In this document: positions 31,515-39,643 of the stretch, one piece after another
Layout of the letters: every line of letters starts with the position of its first letter
Position numbering within the stretch: position 1 is the first letter of the stretch
Source: CAYPHJ01 sp964410485
GTDB taxonomy: Bacteria; Desulfobacterota; Binatia; UBA9968
Assembly: GCA_964410485.1 (NCBI GenBank)
Contig: CAYPHJ010000036.1
Span: 1 to 41,024, forward strand
DNA length: 41,024 bases
Direction: 5' to 3'
The notes under the pieces: generated by a model
What the model saw: the letters and a program-made list of their open reading frames with translations, nothing else
The model's database searches: none
Told to the model about the DNA's origin: nothing
Translations under genes and position numbers: made by a program

Positions 31515-33341
31515 TCAACCATCCTCCTCCCGAGCTGCATTCATGCCGGCGATAAAGCCCTGGGCTGTGCATCGGCCGAGGCCGTGTTGATTGAATCCAC
31601 CGGCCGATTCACCAGCGCAGTACAGCCCTGGGATGACTTGTCCATTCATGTCCATCACCTGGCACCGGCCATTGATCCTGAGACCGGAGCGGGTATCGTG
31701 CACGAGAGGTGTCGCCCATGCCGCGTAAAACGGCGGCGTGTCGATTTTGTATTTCGGCGCCGGCTTACCAAAGTCCAGGTCTTTACCCGCCTCGACGAAG
31801 GAGTTGTAGCGTTCGACTGTGGCCTGTAGCGTGGCCCCATCCAGCTGCTTTGTCTGATAGGGATTTTTAATCGCAGCGGCAAGCTCGGAAAGCGTTCTCG
31901 CGCTAAAAAAATAACCTTCTGGATCGACATAGGGCGGGACCACTTGCCATTTCTCCCGTTCCACCGCTGCCGCGTCGAAGATAGCCCACACCGGCCCGGC
32001 TGAATAATCCGGCGGCTCCGAATACTCGTTCATGGCCACGGCCGCATTGAAAAAATTATACTTGGTGGGATTGAACTTGATGTTTTCGTTATTGCGATAA
32101 TCGTAATGCGTGTACGGTTGAATTTCGTTGTACACGTTGCCGTGCGGATAATCGCCCTTGGTTTCGTCGTAAAACCTCTTGCCAACCTGATTGACTAGAA
32201 TTAAGTCCTGCCAGTCTTCAACCCCCAGTCCGGTAGCCCGAACGAGTGGGAAAATTGGGCATTCGAGCGCCCAGGTCATGTAATTATACCTCGTGGCGAG
32301 CGCGCGCTGAGTGCGAATGTTGTCGCCGTTTTCGAGTATCTGGTTTGCCAAACCCCAAATCGAAGCGCCGATTGCCATGGCGGCAAGCTCACCACTGCCA
32401 TCCTGATAGGTGTAGGGCTCGCCCGCGACTTGCAGAACGTCTGTCAGCCGCGGATCGAACATACGACGGAAATTTACGTTGCTGGTCGTGCCGCCGGTTG
32501 CGAGGATGACGGCCTTCTTTGCGCGGATGGTCACGGTCGGTTGGATCATATCGATGTTACCCTGGGAACGAAAGCTCTTCAGCGGTGTTGTCTCGCCGGG
32601 CATAACTCTGGGGTTGTAGCGTGCCGTCATACCGATAACCCGCCCCTCTCGGCAATCCGCGCTTGGCTCTCGGATCAGGCTCGTCAGTTTATAGTTGAGC
32701 AAAAAGCGCACGCCCTTGGCGCGTGCGCTCGCCTCGAGCGGCCGGATAACGTTGGTGCCAGGTCTGGCATTAGGGCTTTCGAGCCCCGCGCCCTTGGTCC
32801 AGCTGGCATGATTTTCTCGTGGCGCAGAGTTACCAAGATTGTGTCCGCCGCGGTTGTCTGGAGGAATATCTTTGAACGTGACGCCATTGGCGAGCAAGAA
32901 TTCGAATGTCGGCGCGCAGTGATCCGCGAAGGCGCGCATAATCGCGCGGTCGTTGTAGCGATAATCGGGCCAGCCATTGGGCTGGACAATGCTCCAGTCG
33001 GTCAGGTCGCGAAAAACGAGATCCGGCGAGTCTTCGATCCCGTATTTCTTTTGGGCGCTGGTACCGCCGCCCAGAGGTACATTGCCGCCGCTTATAATCG
33101 CATGTCCACCCACGTCGTAATTCGCCTCGACCACGATCACGGAAGCACCTCCGTCGGCCGCCTTGATGGCCGCCGGTAGACCGGCCGCTCCCGCGCCGAC
33201 CACCACGACGTCGGCCTCGAGTTCCCAGGTAGCTGAGACTTCTTCTGCCCTCCCCGCCATAACGCCAGCCTCGGCGCCGTACCCTGCCTGCGTGGTACTC
33301 GAAGTCGGTTTTGAAGGGTCCCGGTTGGGATCTTGTTTCAT
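31515..33341 (-). CDS. FAD-dependent dehydrogenase (fumarate reductase/ketosteroid dehydrogenase-like)
   Basis: A 608-residue flavoprotein of the FAD_binding_2 group. The dinucleotide site is VVVVGAGAAGLPAAIKAADGG (45-65), followed by EANYDVGGHAIISGGNVPLGGG. A large central cap has no recognised cofactor motif. The C-terminus has LVHDTRSGLRIN and VIPGLYCAGESAGGFNQHGLG, where the second FAD contact and a catalytic base are expected. The start at 33341 has AAAGGAG upstream. Members introduce or remove C=C double bonds in steroids, fumarate or urocanate. The substrate here is unknown. The N-terminal ~35 residues are a polar extension with no clear Tat signal. Confidence 0.85.
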   Translation of the reverse strand: MKQDPNRDPSKPTSSTTQAGYGAEAGVMAGRAEEVSATWELEADVVVVGAGAAGLPAAIKAADGGASVIVVEANYDVGGHAIISGGNVPLGGGTSAQKKYGIEDSPDLVFRDLTDWSIVQPNGWPDYRYNDRAIMRAFADHCAPTFEFLLANGVTFKDIPPDNRGGHNLGNSAPRENHASWTKGAGLESPNARPGTNVIRPLEASARAKGVRFLLNYKLTSLIREPSADCREGRVIGMTARYNPRVMPGETTPLKSFRSQGNIDMIQPTVTIRAKKAVILATGGTTSNVNFRRMFDPRLTDVLQVAGEPYTYQDGSGELAAMAIGASIWGLANQILENGDNIRTQRALATRYNYMTWALECPIFPLVRATGLGVEDWQDLILVNQVGKRFYDETKGDYPHGNVYNEIQPYTHYDYRNNENIKFNPTKYNFFNAAVAMNEYSEPPDYSAGPVWAIFDAAAVEREKWQVVPPYVDPEGYFFSARTLSELAAAIKNPYQTKQLDGATLQATVERYNSFVEAGKDLDFGKPAPKYKIDTPPFYAAWATPLVHDTRSGLRINGRCQVMDMNGQVIPGLYCAGESAGGFNQHGLGRCTAQGFIAGMNAAREEDG

Positions 33342-33501
33342 CGGTTGAGTCTCCTTTCAGTCGAGCAAATGTTGTCGAACGTTGCATTTTCACAGGGGCA
33401 AAATGCTCATTTTGTACCGTATGGGGACAACCATGGTCAAGAGATGTGATCGGCGCGACGGGAAAGTTCGGCGTATGGTTATGAGTCTTTTGCTTTGCGG
33501 C

Positions 33502-33507
33502 TATAAT
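33502..33507 (+). promoter_or_regulatory. TATAAT -10-like box before DoxX gene
   Basis: A consensus TATAAT ends 6 nt before the ATG at 33514. If it is used, the transcript would be leaderless or nearly so. The -35 region at the expected spacing (33479-33484) is a poor match, so this is weak. Confidence 0.25.
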
Positions 33508-33513
33508 GTGGTA

Positions 33514-33984
33514 ATGACGAATCCATTTCCTGAGATGATGGAGGGGCAGGTGGATTGGCTTTTAGAGACATCACCAACATATTCTTATCTCCCGCTGCGG
33601 TTGGGTCTTGCCGTCACATTCTTTCTTCATTCGATGCAGCAGATCTTCGGCTGGCACGGTGGGCGGGGATTGAAAGCTCATCTCGCCAATTGGCGCGATC
33701 GCCAGGGCATCCCCGTTCCTATCGGAGCGCTTGGCTTGTGTATTGAATTCTTCGGCAGTCTCGCGCTCCTTGTCGGATTTTTAACGCGACCAGCCTCCTT
33801 GGGCATAGCCCTTTTCATCGGGATTGCGATGCTCAAGTCCCATGCGGCGCACGGCTTTTTCCTGGCGCGCCGACCGGGAGAGCATAGCGGCATCGAGTAT
33901 ACTCTGGCATTATTTCTCATGGCTGCCGCCCTGGTGATTGGCGGCGGAGGGGCTCTTTCCGTTGACGGGCTTCTCACGCGCTAG
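33514..33984 (+). CDS. DoxX-family membrane protein
   Basis: A 156-residue protein with four transmembrane helices, as in DoxX. Landmarks are LPLRLGLAVTFFLHSMQQIFGWHGG near 26-50, IGALGLCIEFFGSLALLVGFLTRPASLGIALFIGIAMLKSHAAHGFF, and FLMAAALVIGGGGALSVDGLL at the end. The family covers quinone-reducing or redox-partner subunits, often with small thiol or sulphur functions. The start at 33514 (MTNPFPEMM) is likeliest; a longer frame to 33382 is not supported. The stop TAG lies at the edge of the MITE-like element that follows. Confidence 0.82.
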   Translation: MTNPFPEMMEGQVDWLLETSPTYSYLPLRLGLAVTFFLHSMQQIFGWHGGRGLKAHLANWRDRQGIPVPIGALGLCIEFFGSLALLVGFLTRPASLGIALFIGIAMLKSHAAHGFFLARRPGEHSGIEYTLALFLMAAALVIGGGGALSVDGLLTR

Positions 33985-34120
33985 CAGGTTGCTGAAAAAC
34001 CCTCCGTTCACCCTTCGAGAACCTCAGGGCGAACGGAGAGGAACTTGAAATGAGTAGGGATTTTCCGTTCATGCTGAGACTGTCGAAGCATTCCGAATCT
34101 TTTTTCAGCAACCTGCTAGG
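33981..34120. mobile_element. MITE-like element with 19-bp terminal inverted repeats
   Basis: A 140-bp unit bounded by CTAGCAGGTTGCTGAAAAA at 33981-33999 and its exact reverse complement at 34102-34120. Inside are nested palindromes: a CCGTTCACCC...GGGCGAACGG arm and a CCGTTCATGCTGAG..TCGAAGCATTCCG arm. Both resemble widely scattered REP-like words. The ends carry TA, as in IS630/Tc1-type insertion. No transposase frame fits inside. It begins at the DoxX stop codon, so it may also end both convergent transcripts. Confidence 0.75.
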
Positions 34121-34125
34121 GCATT

Positions 34126-34254
34126 GTTCAACGGTTCAAAAGTCTTTACGAGTTCAAGTAAAGACAAACATCGAGGAGAAGCCGTAGCCAAATGTTAAAA
34201 GTTCAAAAGTGGCTTAGCCTCACTTGAACCTTTGAACGTTTGAACTTTTGAACC
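34126..34254. repeat. GTTCAA-type repeat cluster downstream of ettA
   Basis: GGTTCAAAAG (34134-34143) pairs with CTTTTGAACC (34245-34254), and GTCTTTAC/GTAAAGAC forms an inner hairpin (34142-34165). More GTTCAA/TTGAAC words lie between. It is between the MITE and the ettA stop and may act as a 3' processing or termination structure. Confidence 0.6.
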
Positions 34255-34260
34255 CTCAAC

Positions 34261-35943
34261 TCACGCACGCGTCAACTGCCTGTATTTGATTCGGTGTGGT
34301 CGCTCTGCGGCAGCGCCAAGGCGGTTCTTTCGGTCGGCTTCGTATTCTGAATAATTACCATCGAACCAGATGACTTTGCTGTCACCTTCGAACGCCAGAA
34401 TGTGGGTTGCGATGCGATCCAAGAACCAGCGGTCGTGTGAGACCACGACTGCGCAACCAGCGAAATTCTCCAGCGCTTCTTCGAGCGCGCGCAACGTGTT
34501 CACGTCTAGATCATTTGTCGGTTCATCGAGCAGCAAGACGTTCGCGCCTTCCTTCAACATTTTCGCCAGATGAACGCGATTGCGTTCGCCACCCGATAAC
34601 GTGCCGACTTTCTTTTGCTGATCGGTGCCCGAAAAGTTGAACCGCGCCACGTACGCGCGCGAATTCACCTCGCGAGTGCCGAGTTTGACTGAATCCGCGC
34701 CGCCGGTAATTTCCTCCCAGATCGTTTTCTGCGGGTGAAGCGCGCGACTCTGATCGACGTAGCCCAACGCAACGGTTTCTCCCACACGAATGATGCCCCT
34801 GTCCGGTCGCTCCTCTCCGGTGATCATGCGGAACAGCGTCGTCTTGCCTGCGCCATTGGGACCAATGACGCCAACGATGCCGCCCGGCAGAAGCGAAAAG
34901 TCCAAGTCGTCCATCAGGAGCCGGCTTCCGTAGGCCTTGCTGACGCCTTGCGCTTCGATAACGACATTGCCGAGTCGCGGTCCCGGAGGGATGTAAATTT
35001 GCAACTCTTCCGGCCGCTTCTGTGATTGTTGATCGAGCAAGGCTTCGTACGCACTGATACGCGCCTTCCCTTTGGCCTGGCGCGCTTTCGGCGACATGCT
35101 GATCCATTCCAATTCGCGCTGCAGCGTTTTCTGCCTTTCACTTTCGGACTTTTCCTCCCGCCGCAAGCGCTCCTGCTTCTGTTCCAGCCAAGAGCTGTAA
35201 TTGCCCTTCCATGGAATGCCCGCGCCCCGGTCGAGCTCCAAAATCCAACCCGCAACATTGTCCAGAAAATATCGATCGTGGGTCACTGCAATGATCGTTC
35301 CCGGATAATTCTTCAGATGGTGCTCGAGCCATGCGACCGACTCTGTGTCGAGATGATTCGTTGGCTCGTCCAGGAGCAAAATATCGGGTTTTTGCAAAAG
35401 CAAGCGGCACAACGCCACGCGGCGGCGTTCGCCGCCCGACAAAACTTTCACCGGCGTCTCACCCGGCGGACAGCGCAGCGCCTCCATGGCCATTTCCAAG
35501 CGCGCGTCGAGGTCCCAGGCATCGCGCTGGTCGAGCTTCTCCTGTACTTCACCCTGCCGCTCGAGCAGCGCGTTCATCTCATCATCGGACATCTCTTCGG
35601 CGAATTTGCCGTTGATCTCCTCGAATTCCTTCAGCAAAGCGACAGTCTCCTGAACGGCTTCCTCCACGACCTCCCGCACGATTCTCGAGTCGTCGAGCAA
35701 GGGCTCTTGTTCGAGATACCCAACCGTGTAGCCGGGCGAAAGAACGGCTTCCCCGTTAAATTCCTTGTCCACCCCGGCCAGGATGCGCAGCAGCGACGAT
35801 TTGCCCGATCCGTTAAGACCGATGACGCCGATCTTCGCCCCATAAAAATAGGAAAGATAAATGTCTTTGAGAACGGCCTTCTTGTCATGGTACTTACTGA
35901 CGCCGACCATCGAATAAATGACTTTGTTGGGTTCTGCGCTCAT
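34261..35943 (-). CDS. ettA: energy-dependent translational throttle protein EttA
   Basis: ABC-F ATPase of 560 residues that binds the ribosomal E site and gates the first peptide bond according to ATP/ADP. The first ABC cassette has Walker A GLNGSGKSS (42-50), signature LSGGERRRVALCRLL and Walker B LLLDEPTNHLD. The second has GPNGAGKTT (near 360), LSGGERNRVHLAKML and LLLDEPTNDLD. The linker (RELEWISMSPKARQAKGKARISAYEALL) is the EttA-type P-site tRNA interaction motif, and there are no fused domains. Length and motif match E. coli EttA (555). Confidence 0.95.
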   Translation of the reverse strand: MSAEPNKVIYSMVGVSKYHDKKAVLKDIYLSYFYGAKIGVIGLNGSGKSSLLRILAGVDKEFNGEAVLSPGYTVGYLEQEPLLDDSRIVREVVEEAVQETVALLKEFEEINGKFAEEMSDDEMNALLERQGEVQEKLDQRDAWDLDARLEMAMEALRCPPGETPVKVLSGGERRRVALCRLLLQKPDILLLDEPTNHLDTESVAWLEHHLKNYPGTIIAVTHDRYFLDNVAGWILELDRGAGIPWKGNYSSWLEQKQERLRREEKSESERQKTLQRELEWISMSPKARQAKGKARISAYEALLDQQSQKRPEELQIYIPPGPRLGNVVIEAQGVSKAYGSRLLMDDLDFSLLPGGIVGVIGPNGAGKTTLFRMITGEERPDRGIIRVGETVALGYVDQSRALHPQKTIWEEITGGADSVKLGTREVNSRAYVARFNFSGTDQQKKVGTLSGGERNRVHLAKMLKEGANVLLLDEPTNDLDVNTLRALEEALENFAGCAVVVSHDRWFLDRIATHILAFEGDSKVIWFDGNYSEYEADRKNRLGAAAERPHRIKYRQLTRA

Positions 35944-36466
35944 GAATGAACTTTCGCTGCGATTTTCGGTTCGTCTACGCTACCCCGTCACGCCGGATTG
36001 TTCAAGAAAGAGAGCACCATCCGAGACCCAACAGACAACTTTCCGATCTTCGTGCACTCCTATGAAAATTGGGGTTGGAACCTCGGCCGCCCCTGTTCCA
36101 GGATCCGCCGCCCTGGAGCCTTTTCTGAGAATGTCATTCTGAGGAGCGCCGTGACGAAGAATCTGTTTCCTCGAAACGGAACGAGAAGCATAAAAGCAGA
36201 TCCTTCGCTTCGCCTCAGGATGACAACGGGGAGCAGATCCTTCACGGGAGTTTAGGATGACAGTCCTGCGGTGGTGGGACAGACGACAGACGTGGGGCTA
36301 CTTTCATCGTATGTGGGCGTGCGTAGGATCATGAAACACTTCGTGGTGTGATGGTATTTACTTGCTGGCTCAAGACACTCCTTGTACAAGTGAGACCACT
36401 TGCGCAAACAGTGTACGAAATGATCGCTCTAGCGCAGCCGATTAAGAATGTTAGACTACAGCTACA
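35944..36466. other. intergenic stretch with palindromic repeat
   Basis: Noncoding, 523 bases. It holds the GTCATTCTGAGG-type repeat at 36133-36261 and the promoter space of ettA (minus) and of the small lipoprotein gene (plus). No gene is supported. Confidence 0.5.
36133..36261. repeat. palindromic dispersed repeat, GTCATTCTGAGG type
   Basis: A left arm GTCATTCTGAGGAGCGCC.GACGAAGAATCTG (36133-36165) is mirrored by CAGATCCTTCGCTTCGCCTCAGGATGAC (36197-36224). A second, degenerate right arm lies at 36234-36261. This word is common between genes of many environmental bacteria. It is probably a non-autonomous mobile or REP-like element. Confidence 0.65.
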
Positions 36467-36727
36467 GTGAAGACCGCATTGATTGCTGTAGCCCTGCTTG
36501 CCACTGCATGCGCGACAAGCCCGCGCCCGGTTCCAACAATCGACAGGAGTAGCCCGGCGAGCACGATCGAGAGAAGTAGCCCGACAAGCATCGGTACCGA
36601 CGGCGGCGTGCCCGCATATGAACGCAACATGTTGGACTGCGAGCGCGAAGCCGCATTGGCCGGAACAGGCCAAAGAGCAAAGGTGTTTGCAAACTGTATG
36701 AAGGCGCGCAAGCAAGGTGCGCGCTAG
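36467..36727 (+). CDS. small cysteine-containing probable lipoprotein
   Basis: An 86-residue protein starting at GTG 36467. The N-terminus MKTALIAVALLATAC ends in a lipobox-like LATAC, a variant of LxxC, suggesting a lipoprotein. Two similar segments, IDRSSPAST and IERSSPTS, follow, then the conserved-looking NMLDCEREAALAGTGQRAKVFANCMKARKQ with two cysteines. The C...C spacing (near 56 and 74) fits a disulphide. I recall related short secreted proteins, but not a function. It ends 38 nt from the convergent aminotransferase gene. Confidence 0.6.
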   Translation: MKTALIAVALLATACATSPRPVPTIDRSSPASTIERSSPTSIGTDGGVPAYERNMLDCEREAALAGTGQRAKVFANCMKARKQGAR

Positions 36728-36765
36728 CGACCCGTCTAGCGAGTTGATCCGCAGGCCCACGCTTC

Positions 36766-37947
36766 TCAAAGCCGTCCGAGTTTGGACAATCTTTCCGCGG
36801 CGGCATCAAGCGTTGAGTCTCTTTTGCACACCGCAAGACGCGCAAGATATTTGCCCAGGTATTTGTCAGAATCTTGGTAAAACGCGCTGGGTGGAATGCA
36901 GGCGACGCCCACCCTGGTGATTAGCCACCGCGCGAACTGGATGTCGTTCTCCACGTCATCGGGAGCAACACCGCGCCAGTCCACCATGATAAAATAGCTT
37001 CCTTGTGGCTTGAACACCGTGAATCCCGCCTTCTGCAGCACACCAAGCACCCGGTCGCGCTTGGCCTGATAGGTTGCCTGCAAGTTTTGAAAAAAACTCA
37101 GCGGCAGAGCCAGGGCCGTGGCGGCGGCGGCTTGCAAGGGAGAAGCAACTGCAAACGTGATGAACTGATGCGCACGGTTAACCGCCGCGACTAAAGACTC
37201 CTGACCAATGGCCCAGCCGATCTTCCAGCCCGTGACGCTGAATGTTTTCCCCAGACTACTGATAGTCAACGTGCGCTCCGACATTCCCGGGAGCATCGCC
37301 AGTCGCGTATGAGGCACCCCGTCATAGAGGATGTGCTCATAAACCTCGTCCGTGATGGCGATCACGTCATGACTTTGGCAGAGATCGCCGATCATGGCCA
37401 GCTCTTCGCGCGAATAGACCTTGCCGGTGGGATTGTGTGGTGTATTGACGATGATGGCGCGGGTGCGCCGTGTGAATGCTCGGGCCAACTCGTCGGGATC
37501 GAAATTCCAGTTCTCGCCGCGCAACGGAACGTAACGGGGGGTAACGCCGGCCATGACCAGATTGGGCACGTAGCTGTCATAGACCGGCTCGAAAACGATC
37601 ACCTCATCGCCCGGATCGGTCAGGCCAAGGATCGCTGCGAAGACAGCCTCGGTCGCTCCTGCGGTGATGAGAACATCGGTTTCGGGCTCGACCTTCTGCC
37701 CATAAAAGCGTTCGGCGTGGGCCGCAACCGCGGCGCGCGCCGCCGCCATCCCGATACTCGGCGCGTATTGATTCAACGCGCTGTTTACCGCCTCGACCGC
37801 CGCCGCCAAGACTTCCGGCGGACCGTCAAAATCGGGCGCCCCCTGGCCAAGATTGACCGCGTCATACTGTCGCGCCAGCGAGTTGATCTCGACAAAAACC
37901 GTCGTCCCAAATCCGGCCACCCGTCGCGCTATTGCTGAGGTCAGCAT
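36766..37947 (-). CDS. PLP aminotransferase, class I/II (kynurenine/methionine type)
   Basis: A 393-residue fold-type I aminotransferase. The Schiff-base lysine is about K233 in ISSLGKTFSVTGWKIGWAIG. Other contacts are VNLGQGAPDFDGP (N-terminal), LITAGATEAVFAAILGL, IVNTPHNPTGKVYS (with the N-P-T-G motif), and ITDEVYEHILYDG. It is closest to the KAT/YbdL branch that uses kynurenine, glutamine or methionine, but substrate is not proven. It lies downstream of the MFS gene on the same strand by 41 nt, so likely in one transcript with it. Confidence 0.9.
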   Translation of the reverse strand: MLTSAIARRVAGFGTTVFVEINSLARQYDAVNLGQGAPDFDGPPEVLAAAVEAVNSALNQYAPSIGMAAARAAVAAHAERFYGQKVEPETDVLITAGATEAVFAAILGLTDPGDEVIVFEPVYDSYVPNLVMAGVTPRYVPLRGENWNFDPDELARAFTRRTRAIIVNTPHNPTGKVYSREELAMIGDLCQSHDVIAITDEVYEHILYDGVPHTRLAMLPGMSERTLTISSLGKTFSVTGWKIGWAIGQESLVAAVNRAHQFITFAVASPLQAAAATALALPLSFFQNLQATYQAKRDRVLGVLQKAGFTVFKPQGSYFIMVDWRGVAPDDVENDIQFARWLITRVGVACIPPSAFYQDSDKYLGKYLARLAVCKRDSTLDAAAERLSKLGRL

Positions 37948-37988
37948 GTTCTATCTCCCGCCAAGAACCTAAAACCTCAAGCTAAACC

Positions 37989-39254
37989 TTAACCTCTCTT
38001 TGTCCCCGTGTATAACCTCAGGGGAGCAAGAGCGAGCGCGGCGATAAACAGAAACACTCCGGCCAAGACAAACGCGAACCGAATGCCAAACCAGCCGATC
38101 AAATAACCGGTGACCACCGGGGTTGGGATCACAACGAGCTGCGTGAGCAGCGAGGTCAGCCCGAACGTGGATGCCTGTATATTTGAGCCCGCCACATCCA
38201 TCACTGCGGCATTCATGATATTGAAAAGCGTGTAGAAAAATATGCCGATCGCGGTTACCACCAGTGCAAAGGAAAGGCCGGGCGGCACCACGGCCAGCAG
38301 AGAAAATAATAAGCCCAGCAGTAGACAAGAGGGCACCAACACTGCCTTGCGGCCGAACCGGTCTGAAAGCAACCCCAGAACCGGTTGCGAAACGGTACCC
38401 ATCGCGTGCAGTAAGGCAATGAAGCCGCCCAACGCCACCGGCGAGTACTGCAAGTGCTCCTGGAGATAAATGGGCAGAAAGGTGAGCGTTACCAAACGAC
38501 CCATCTGAAGAAGACCCGTTGCCGCCGAAACACCCAAAAAAGCCGTGTTCTTCATCAGGGAAGCGACATCACGGAACTGCGTCGCAGCGTGACGTGGGGC
38601 GGAGTCGACATCACTGAACAGACCCGCCAGCGCGCGCCACATCACAAAACCAAACAACAATCCCGGTACAAATTGCATCTGAGTAGCCGTATGCCACGGA
38701 ACTGCGGCCAGCAAAAAGCCCACGCAGAAAGGCGTGATCGTGTCGCTAAGGGTGGCACCGGTCCCGTGAATCGAGAGAGCGGTAGCGCGCCGCTCCGGAA
38801 AGCGGTTCGATAATGATCCGGCGGCAGTGGGATGCCACAACGCTGTCCCCAGGCCGATGAATCCGGAGCCCACCAATGCCAGTCCATACACCGAAGTACC
38901 CAAAAGAAAATAGCCGGCACCCATCGATAACAGCGACAACGCGAGAATTTTCCCGCGATGGCGCACCATTGCGTCGGCCAGCATGCCGAGCGGCAGTTGC
39001 GAAACGCCCACCACAAGTTGTTGCGCCGAGGTCAAAGCACCGACTTGAACATTGGTCAGCCCCAAACCGGCCTTGATGGATGGCAAGACAACCGGAAAAA
39101 ACTGTTGGAACCAATGAATGATGAAGTGCCCGACGGTGAGAATTGCAAGGAACCACAGCCGCTCCGGGCCGAGCGCCCCTAGCGATGTCAAAAAATTGCG
39201 AGTTCTGTTCATGATGTGATCAGGAAAGGTCGCCTCGCTCAGCGGCAATGTCAA
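37989..39254 (-). CDS. MFS transporter (FSR-like)
   Basis: A 421-residue twelve-helix MFS permease. It begins FLTSLGALGPERLWFLAILTVGHFIIHWFQQFFPVVLPSIKAGLGL, close to fosmidomycin-resistance-type (FSR) transporters. The helix 2-3 signature is LPLGMLADAMVRHRGK, and helix 8-9 shows the repeat GLLSDRFGRKAV. Efflux or uptake of a small organic acid is plausible; substrate unknown. The start at 39254 may instead be ATG 39212 (MNRTRN). It lies upstream of the aminotransferase and downstream of the dioxygenase/ABM pair, consistent with a shared substrate. Confidence 0.88.
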   Translation of the reverse strand: MTLPLSEATFPDHIMNRTRNFLTSLGALGPERLWFLAILTVGHFIIHWFQQFFPVVLPSIKAGLGLTNVQVGALTSAQQLVVGVSQLPLGMLADAMVRHRGKILALSLLSMGAGYFLLGTSVYGLALVGSGFIGLGTALWHPTAAGSLSNRFPERRATALSIHGTGATLSDTITPFCVGFLLAAVPWHTATQMQFVPGLLFGFVMWRALAGLFSDVDSAPRHAATQFRDVASLMKNTAFLGVSAATGLLQMGRLVTLTFLPIYLQEHLQYSPVALGGFIALLHAMGTVSQPVLGLLSDRFGRKAVLVPSCLLLGLLFSLLAVVPPGLSFALVVTAIGIFFYTLFNIMNAAVMDVAGSNIQASTFGLTSLLTQLVVIPTPVVTGYLIGWFGIRFAFVLAGVFLFIAALALAPLRLYTGTKRG

Positions 39255-39270
39255 ATCACAGGTTTCATGT

Positions 39271-39313
39271 TGAGATCTGAAATCTGCAATCTGAGATGCC
39301 GAGCGCAGCGAGG
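39271..39313 (+). repeat. dispersed repeat, TCTGAAATCTGC type (copy 2)
   Basis: TGAGATCTGAAATCTGCAAT then CTGAGATGCCGAGCGCAGCG matches the unit at 21715-21755 read on the minus strand. It sits in the short gap between the ABM gene and the MFS gene, where it could affect the transcript. Confidence 0.55.
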
Positions 39314-39315
39314 CC

Positions 39316-39627
39316 CTAACGCCAAACCTCGTCTGGCGGGATCAGATTTTTGCCAAAACGGCGCTCGGGCGGAGCAGCCAGCCATGGCTGGACCTTTTCA
39401 AAGTAGGACTTGAAATGCGGTGTTTGTCGATGGTCTTCCAGAGCAGCTTCATCCCTATAGACTTCATAAAAATAGAAGCGGTTCGGGTCATCGCGATCCT
39501 GGATCACGTCAAAGCGCAAGCAGCCGGGCTCATCCTTTTCCGAATGCTCCGCGTCATGACGAACGACTTCGAGAAAGTTCAGAACGTACTCCGGCTTCAC
39601 TTGCACGGTTACATGTAGAATGAGCAT
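39316..39627 (-). CDS. ABM-domain monooxygenase-like protein
   Basis: A 103-residue dimeric alpha/beta protein of the antibiotic-biosynthesis monooxygenase (ABM) fold. The start at 39627 has AGGAG about 10 nt upstream. The domain reads LILHVTVQVKPEYVLNFLEVVRHDAEHSEKDEPGCLRFDVIQDRDDPNRFYFYEVYRDEAALEDHRQTPHFKSYFEKV; the CLRFDV and FYFYEVYRDEAALEDHRQTPHF parts are characteristic. Such proteins oxidise quinol-like rings without metal or flavin. It begins 16 nt after the dioxygenase stop, so the pair is likely coupled. Confidence 0.88.
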   Translation of the reverse strand: MLILHVTVQVKPEYVLNFLEVVRHDAEHSEKDEPGCLRFDVIQDRDDPNRFYFYEVYRDEAALEDHRQTPHFKSYFEKVQPWLAAPPERRFGKNLIPPDEVWR

Positions 39628-39643
39628 GAGAATCCGTCTCCTG

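Noticed and set aside
32430..33179. long plus-strand frame opposite the FAD dehydrogenase
   Set aside because: Antisense to the FAD-binding motif of a full-length flavoprotein.
35026..35949. 307-codon frame opposite ettA
   Set aside because: Antisense shadow of a well conserved ABC-F gene.
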